Assembly: GCA_914767715.1 (NCBI GenBank) | Contig: OU612067.1 | Coordinates: 16,559,001 to 16,623,000, forward strand | Length of the DNA stretch: 64,000 nucleotides | Source of the DNA: Membranipora membranacea | Lineage: Eukaryota > Bryozoa > Gymnolaemata > Cheilostomatida > Membraniporidae | Reading direction: 5' to 3' | Shown: positions 59,201-64,000 of the stretch, piece after piece | How the letters are laid out: each line of letters opens with the position of its first letter | Position numbering within the stretch: position 1 is the first letter of the stretch | Made by a program: the position numbers and the translations under genes | The notes under the pieces: generated by a model | Databases searched by the model: none | The model's input: only the letters and a program-made list of their open reading frames with translations | Told to the model about the DNA's origin: nothing

Positions 59201-62200
59201 CACACTGGTCGATGAGTACGATCTCGATGTAAGTGAATTTAAAGTGAATTTAAAGACAAATCTTTTTTTTTTTAAAAAGTGTTTATTGTCTCACAAAAAT
59301 AATAAGGTTTTTTAACAGGGACTAAAATATACAAAGGGGCTCATCAGAAGCATTTTTATTGGTTTTAATCTGTTTTGTAACCATGAGTATGATCTTAATG
59401 CAAGTTAATAAAAATTTTCTTTTTAATTTTTCAAGCATTTGATGTTTGCATCTTGTAATCTATAATATGTAAAATTATTAGATTTGTTCCCTTTGTCATT
59501 CTTAAAGGGCAACCAAGGTTTCGCAGCAATGCATTAATGGGTAGGAAATAATGTGCTGGGCAGCATCAGCTTTGTGCATTACGCGATGCAAAACTCAAAG
59601 TAGTTGCTGACTCTAAGCTGGGTAACACTTCAGTTTAGGGGAGGTTCCAAGACTTTGCTGTAATAATTAGAGAGCACAGGCTAAATAATAACAGGAACAG
59701 GAAACTGCTATGTGGTATTCTCTTTTAGCTGAGTTTGAGTGCCTGATGGAAGTAATGTTTCACAAGAATTCTGGCTGAATAATCATCCGAATTATATTTT
59801 GTCTTTTTCCCCATACAGAAGGTGCAATCTGCTATTAATCAATGGCCATTAATGAGAAGTTGTTTGAAACCTTGGTTGCCCTTTAAGAATTCAACTGCGT
59901 AAATTCTACACCGCAGCATGCATGGTCAAAACAAAATTTCTTTAGATACATGAAAAATAATATATAAGAGGTTGTAGATAAGAAAATAAATTAAAATAGC
60001 AAGGGATAAATGTTTCATTTATGTATATGATTTGATGTGTATGATAGTTGTTTCTGTTTGTGTTATATTTATTTATTTATCGAAGTTTGTAATTAAAGCA
60101 AATTTAAAATAACTTGTTGACCTCACATACATTAACATAGGTATAGAAAATTACTTGAGTAAAAAGTGGTAGGGTGTTACATACTATATAGTGAGTAGGA
60201 TAATAAAAGCATGGTATCATAAAGGAAAGAAAAGAAAAGAAGAAGCAGAGAGTGGCAAACAAAAATACAAGTTAACTTTGCTGATACTGTATTTTTTTCA
60301 GGGTATGCTGATCAAAGATAAACCGATGGCCTACCTACTGCTAGCTTTGTGGTTCAGTATATCAGCTATACTGTGTCTCAACCTGTTCATTGCCCTGCTG
60401 TCAGACACATTTCAGAGGTAAAGATGCATATACCCTATAGGAGTTTAGTTTTCCGGCATTTAGGATTCGCTTTTCGCGTTGTTGCCTAGGTTGCGAAATT
60501 TAGTGTATCTTAAATTAAACTCACTCACCATAGTTTCATAAACAATGTACAATTATACAGGAATACACCATGTCTAATCATGCAAGCACGTGTAGTGTAG
60601 TGGTCTAAGTGTCTGCTTAGCAAACAGATGTAGATTTCTGCCCTGGGTTCGAATCCCAGCTTGGACATTGTTTTTTAATTTTCACTAGTTAGCCTACTAG
60701 CGAAATTTAGAACTAGTGAAATTAAGTACCAGGTCCAGATAGCGAAATTAAACTCTAGCTAAATTAAACTCCTATAGGGTAGCTACATAAAAATCGGCCA
60801 TGCCCTTCTCTGATTGGCCTCTGTTGACTTTTCATTTTAAATTTTAAATTTTTAGGTGTGTGAATATGGGGATACAGGTCGTCAGTAAGTCAGCCGTCTG
60901 AAGATTTGAATTTGCTGTAATGTTTGTACCAAAGTGTCAATAAATAAATTTCTCTATTTGCAGGGTATATGACAATGCCAAGGCCAACGCTGTAATGCAG
61001 AAAGCTATCACAGTATTAGCTATTGAAGATAAACTCTGGAAAAAACCATTAGAGTCATACAGGTAAGCTTGGGGATGATAGAGATGCTGTGATGTCAAGG
61101 TCATGAATCTATTGTATCATATATATTGTTACTATTAAGGCGCATATCTTAGGGAAGTCCTCACACTATAAGTTAACTTACTTTCACCACATAGGTATTC
61201 GAGATATCATGAGAAATAATTGTCGATATTTGGTTGACAATAGTTTTGATGGTTGTCACCTATATAGGCAAGGTATGCTACTGCTAGGCTAGTAGATAGA
61301 TGGTGTTCACACTCAAACTTTCATTCGCTTGGCTTTAAGACATGTATGTGCCTATCCCTCTGCTATTAGGGACACACTCTCATCATCGTAAGGGATGTTA
61401 ATGATGTGACCTACCTTTGGTTTGTGTTGTAACAGGTCACATATAATAGATAAATGCTCACCTGAGATGTTGTATTACGATGACGATACCGGAGAAGACT
61501 CAGATGAACTCAAGAAAGTCACGATTCAGACAAAAGAGAAAGTTGATGACATCATAGATATGTGGCACGCCAAGTTCGGCGCTCCAAACGTGGATCAAGA
61601 GGTAAGTTTGTTAAATAACTTACACTCTGAGCTAGAGTATTGCACCCTGACGAGATATTAAATGTCTAGAATGTGTTGATCATTACCAAACTAAAACCCA
61701 AATAAGAAATCATCAGCAGAATTTCTTACCCCCTGAAGATAGAAAAACAAGAAATATACAAGTAGATGAGTAAGTAACTTTGAGTTCTTGAGTTGATATG
61801 TAAGCAAAAACTGGGAATAGATCAGATACCAGTGCCAAATAGCCTAACTTTCTATCCCATATTAAATATTAGGGCCTCTAATCCACCACTTATTAGCTTC
61901 TGACCACCAGTAGTTCTGCCCTCTTTTTTGCATTGTGTGACCCGCAGTATTTCTGTAACCTAAAATTCCACTGTCAGCAGTAGTCACTATTATGCTGACA
62001 ATTATCACATTGGCAACTCTTTTTTTACAGTATTTCTTTCAGGTGATTGTGGTTCCCGTGTACTCAGATAATGAAGTCTGTAGTGTTCCTCCTGCATGTC
62101 AGCGAGGCTGGGATATATTTTTGTATTGATGTGAAATGTCCAATGCAAATACATTGTACACTTGTGGGTCTCGTCTTGTCTGTTGAACCATGTGTGTAGG

Positions 62201-63892
62201 AATGAATTGTCTGTTTGACATGCACATTTTAAGCGAAGATGTTGATGGCCTTGAGTATGATGTCATTAAAAAATTATGCTCATATACCTATGAAGGAGAC
62301 ATAGGCACCAATGAACTTCCTCTCATTGCAGGCACAACGCCAAATATTTTGAAAATATATATATGCGGAAAGTAGCACAAAGTTTTTGAACTAGGCTAAT
62401 CAAAACACTGACGACTTTGTTGATTTGGAGTCTTCGTCTTAATTTCGATGAAGACAATTAAAATTCAAAGTTCAAATTGGTTCATGTAACCTTTGAATTT
62501 TTTTGCTTAGTTTTCTCATAGATTCTCACTGTTTCTCTATGCAGGGTGGGATGTATTACAGTAGCAGCTCTGACTCGAGTGATGAGAGCGATCACGGAGA
62601 AGACGATAACAATGAGGGTGGAGAAGGGGAAGCAGCTCCCAGAAAAGAAAAGAAGAAAAAGGACGGTCAAAGAGCTGTAGTGACTAACGCTAAACTGGAG
62701 AATGAGGTTAGAATCATCGTCATGGAGTTGTTGTATTGGAGAAGGGGCTGGCCAATGATAACCAAACCATCTTGGGTTCAGTTATCTGGAACCCATAAAA
62801 CCATTAACATAAAAATATTTATGCGATACATAAAAATTTTAATCCAGCCTATTTTTTTCATACCAGTGAGTGGTCGGTTGGTTGACATTATCTTTGCTAT
62901 AAAAAATGTTAGAAATTTAATTCTGTTCGCAAGAAGGGAAATTTTGTACCTGCTCATATTCATCTTTTTTCCATACAAACAAAGGGGTCTGCAGGGAACA
63001 AAAGATAAAAGCAGAAGCAAATTTCACCCATTCTTTATCAAGTTCTTGGCCAATTTCTTCAGAAGGTCTGCTACAACATCATTCAGTCTTTTGACTGGAG
63101 GGATCCATCCATTATTTTGAAATTATGGTTTAAATTGCATCCATGAAATGTAGTTTTATTTTTATATGCAGGTTGACATATTGAGAGCAGAATTGTCAGC
63201 AGTCGAGAAGAAGAGAAGAGATTTTGAGAAGAAATGTATGAATGAGCTAATCACTCTCAAACAGCTTTTAACTGTCCAAGGTATGTTTGTGTTGGACCAA
63301 TAAGTTCATCTGTGTTAGCTACATTTATCACCTTTGCTCCCTTATTTTGAAAGAGAGAGATATTTTTAAATTAAGGGGGTGAAGCTGGTATATCCAACTG
63401 TCAGGTTGGATGTATTGGTGTAGCCGTCTAAAGTTTGGCTCATCTTGATGGTTAAAGATATGCGAACCCAAAAAGTTTTTCAAATCAGATAGGTTATCAG
63501 TTCTATATAATGTTTTTAACACTTTGGCGGGCAAGCACAAAGTTTTTATCTGATATCATTAACATATTAGCAAAGCCCTGTGAGTATTCCATGTTGCCCT
63601 TGAATTTTTCCCCTCCGATTATCCGTGTACCAAACAAAGACTTGTTTTAAAAAGGTTTTTTTTACTCTATATGTGCAAGTCTTTATGTGTGTGGGTGCAA
63701 TGAACTCTTCATTGGTGGTTGAGTGTACACTAAGTTGTAATGTATGCAAGAAGATTGCTAACTAACATTCATTGTGATTAATCTTGTTATTTTTAGGGGG
63801 CTACATGGCGGCACCCATAGCACGTCTTCCACCACTAAATTTACCAGAATATCAGTCTACAGCCAGTATATATCATAGCACCTCCCCTCCAA
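44234..63892 (+). CDS. Ankyrin-repeat TRP channel, TRPA-like (3' end outside the window)
   Basis: Coding exons: 44234-44358, 44589-44633, 45901-46016, 49587-49843, 51393-51540, 52775-52942, 53547-53747, 54843-54874, then 55353-55444 or 55737-55828, 56317-56449, 56745-56822, 57230-57369, 57708-57883, 58384-58467, 59038-59228, 60302-60417, 60964-61062, 61436-61601, 62545-62706, 63172-63280 and 63797-63892 (about 911 aa so far; every phase fits). A basic N-terminus is followed by about four or five ankyrin repeats (GADVNCTDVYGQTIFHE, YGRTPLHVAAA, RQRTPLYVAAE), a linker (ALDQLHTCDRANRKQYFYL), six membrane segments with a pore loop (MLFSLFRLTLVDEYDLD) and S6 (LCLNLFIALLSDTFQR). The cytoplasmic tail has an acidic SSSSDSSDESD run, a Lys-rich stretch and a short coiled coil (ELSAVEKKRRDFEKK). 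A cation channel of the plasma membrane is expected. The S6-proximal VYDNAKANAVMQ fits invertebrate TRPA-like channels, but the subfamily is not settled. Confidence 0.88.
44844..44899. repeat. Small inverted repeat in TRP intron 2
   Basis: gggcaagctgtcggg and cccgacagcttgccc pair exactly, and tagcctg occurs on both sides. It looks like a relative or remnant of the TAGCC foldback elements. Confidence 0.5.
45530..45845 (-). repeat. tRNA-related dispersed repeat in TRP intron 2
   Basis: On the minus strand CCGTTGGTTCGAATCCCAC matches a tRNA B box, and the stretch is GC-richer than its surroundings. The left portion (tgctctgacctgcctgtaaa) resembles the closing block of the duplicated units at 6219 and 9821. 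Open frames here are long by the local standard but stem from repeat sequence. It lies immediately upstream of TRP exon 3. Confidence 0.5.
46797..46826. repeat. Partial palindrome of the TAGCCTGTC family
   Basis: cctgttttgacaaa is followed by tttgtcaagacaggcta, the terminal repeat of the foldback element at 15906-16030 in near-palindromic form. Confidence 0.5.
48079..48104. repeat. 26-bp perfect palindrome
   Basis: CATAGAGTTATTA and its exact reverse complement abut, flanked on both sides by taggatt / taggatt direct repeats. Possibly an abutted-end remnant of a small inverted-repeat element. Confidence 0.6.
48209..48334. repeat. Hairpin with about 52-nt arms in TRP intron 3
   Basis: Left arm 48209-48259 (with gggcagttact and gctatgtcagatttgcatgg) pairs with right arm 48282-48334 with few mismatches; the loop is about 22 nt. 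No target-site duplication is seen. Size and pairing would fit either a foldback element or a long small-RNA precursor. Confidence 0.7.
48905..49049. repeat. CCAAT/ATTGG-rich foldback repeat, second copy
   Basis: It contains several inverted copies of the gctagccaa / ttggctagc motif and resembles the repeat at 16688-16770 (tattggctctgattgg versus agctctgatctgattggc; acacattggcta in both). Located in TRP intron 3. Confidence 0.5.
50264..50698 (-). CDS. Uncharacterised antisense open frame in TRP intron 4
   Basis: A 144-codon minus-strand frame, long for this AT-rich DNA and GC-richer than its surroundings. It includes KQVVTALICRIRFSPISGDN, PPPNIFMGRWLSVIG and a hydrophobic stretch GGFGPTLVFVLVCSLYIW. 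A splice-acceptor-like tttgtttcaccag lies near its 5' end, so the true unit might be an exon from about 50655 downward. I recognise no family. It may be a fragment of a mobile element or a nested gene. Confidence 0.25.
   Translation of the reverse strand: MYYIFKLKVLLFHQLKLETRFNSKQVVTALICRIRFSPISGDNRVIYSSNRRSRVQYCVEECICCSFWPPPNIFMGRWLSVIGLGGFGPTLVFVLVCSLYIWQNLSWFSVILHVKEGSSLYYELRSIRSRYYIQKQFRGKRHKV
52413..52456. repeat. Tandem tataataata repeat
   Basis: Repeated blocks of ataatatatattataata in TRP intron 5. Simple AT-rich tandem repeat with no other feature. Confidence 0.7.
54285..54669. mobile_element. TTAA-flanked MITE, copy 3
   Basis: TTAA-AAGGGCAACCAAGG at the left and CCCTGGTTGCCC-TTTAA at the right. 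The interior matches the other copies (gcatcagctttgtgcat, gctgggtaacac, aataataacaggaac). It sits in the intron before TRP exon 8, 174 bp upstream of that exon. Confidence 0.85.
55353..55444 (+). other. Alternative TRP exon 9a (92 nt)
   Basis: Encodes LEILIAIKNFDLILHP, then VISRIIKVKWKRFG plus two bases of the next codon. It enters in phase 0 and leaves in phase 2, with an AACAG acceptor and GTAGGT donor. It is homologous, without gaps, to the exon at 55737-55828 (13 of 30 residues identical, including FDL-LHP, KW and FG). This segment lies between the ankyrin domain and S1, a region that couples cytoplasmic domains to the pore in TRP channels. Confidence 0.85.
55525..55619. repeat. Two short hairpins between the alternative TRP exons
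   Basis: gagttatctt (55525-55534) pairs with aagataactc (55550-55559), and gagggtggga (55595-55604) pairs with tcccaccctc (55610-55619). Both lie in the 292-bp intron separating exons 9a and 9b, where RNA structure could affect exon choice. The functional link is inference. Confidence 0.6.
55737..55828 (+). other. Alternative TRP exon 9b (92 nt)
   Basis: Encodes LSLAIRCQQFDLLLHP, then CLLALISTKWNKFG plus two bases. It has the same length, phases and position of conserved residues as exon 9a, a TTTCAG acceptor and a GTGGGT donor. Using both exons would shift the frame (184 nt), so a transcript can use only one of them. Confidence 0.85.
58783..58893. mobile_element. Foldback MITE, TAGTTTAAG family, copy 3 (near-perfect hairpin)
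   Basis: A 111-bp element starting TAGTTTAAG and ending CTTAAACTA. The arms pair over about 53 bases with one mismatch and a 5-nt loop. Flanks are cgcacagcc and ggcacagcc, a 9-bp duplication with one difference. It is in the TRP intron between S5 and the pore exon. The near-perfect pairing suggests it is the youngest copy here. Confidence 0.85.
59502..59886. mobile_element. TTAA-flanked MITE, copy 4
   Basis: The same element as at 5403-5777, with AAAGGGCAACCAAGG and CCTTGGTTGCCCTTT ends and TTAA on both sides. It lies in the TRP intron between the pore exon and the S6 exon. Confidence 0.85.
60431..60781. mobile_element. Inverted-repeat element carrying a tRNA-like segment
   Basis: Ends TACCCTATAGGAGTTTAGTT and AATTAAACTCCTATAGGGTA form an imperfect terminal inverted repeat of about 20 bp around 351 bp. 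Inside lie repeated gcgaaatt motifs and a tRNA-like segment (60590-60668). Located in a TRP intron just after the S6 exon. Confidence 0.65.
60590..60668 (+). pseudogene. tRNA-like sequence (degenerate, not an intact tRNA)
   Basis: An A-box-like tgtagtgtagtggtctaag and a perfect T arm (ctggg-ttcgaat-cccag) are present. The anticodon arm gtctg/cagat encloses a 9-nt loop cttagcaaa rather than 7, and the 5' side does not pair with the would-be acceptor strand cttggac beyond four bases. It is therefore a tRNA pseudogene or SINE head. Confidence 0.6.
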
Positions 63893-64000
63893 GTGAGTTT
63901 GTTTTCCATATCCAATGTCTATCTGGTTGTCACTCTGTCTGGGGCCTAAACTGTTATGTTTTCGGCTGGAGTGCAACCGCCCCAAATTAAACACTTGGAA

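Noticed and set aside
60590-60668. Functional tRNA gene with an AGC-like anticodon
   Set aside because: The anticodon loop has nine bases, the acceptor stem does not pair, and the sequence lies inside an inverted-repeat element.

Overview
This window is nuclear DNA of a metazoan, most likely a non-vertebrate. It is AT-rich, every host gene is split by GT-AG introns, and most of the space is intronic or repeat-derived. An SmD1 orthologue, an arrestin-fold gene and a six-transmembrane ankyrin TRP channel all fit an animal. A sponge or other early-branching animal is plausible, but nothing here proves the lineage.

Layout. (1) 0.8-20 kb: three five-exon paralogues (A minus 797-2590, B plus 10759-12758, C minus 16158-19917) of a small secreted protein that I do not recognise. 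A and B carry a signal peptide, an acidic propeptide and an RHKR furin-type site. C has lost the propeptide and the site. All three have a near-identical TATA element upstream. A and B are divergent, and between them lies a head-to-tail duplication of about 3.6 kb (2752-6369 / 6370-9971). Each unit holds a TTAA-flanked MITE, and the second MITE is split by a 5'-truncated non-LTR retrotransposon with an open reverse-transcriptase frame and a 12-bp target-site duplication. (2) 14-15.2 kb: a decayed tyrosine-recombinase fragment and another repeat. (3) 20.7-38.3 kb: an eight-exon arrestin-domain gene (plus), whose stop codon is followed by 62 more open in-frame codons. Its introns hold foldback elements, two SINEs with target-site duplications, palindromes and a 340-bp tandem duplication. 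(4) 40.6-42.9 kb: SNRPD1 (SmD1), four coding exons. (5) 44.2 kb to the right edge: a TRPA-like channel gene (plus) with at least 21 coding exons in any one transcript, running off the window. It contains a pair of 92-nt exons, homologous to each other, that fit mutually exclusive splicing just before the first membrane segment.

The host genes do not form a pathway: secretion (A-C), membrane-protein trafficking or scaffolding (arrestin fold), spliceosome assembly (SmD1) and ion conduction (TRP). What recurs is a set of short inverted-repeat elements. Several share TAG...CTA termini and 9-bp target-site duplications, as expected of non-autonomous Mutator-like elements. Coordinates of exons are hand-called from splice signals, reading-frame phase and protein similarity; no transcript evidence was available.
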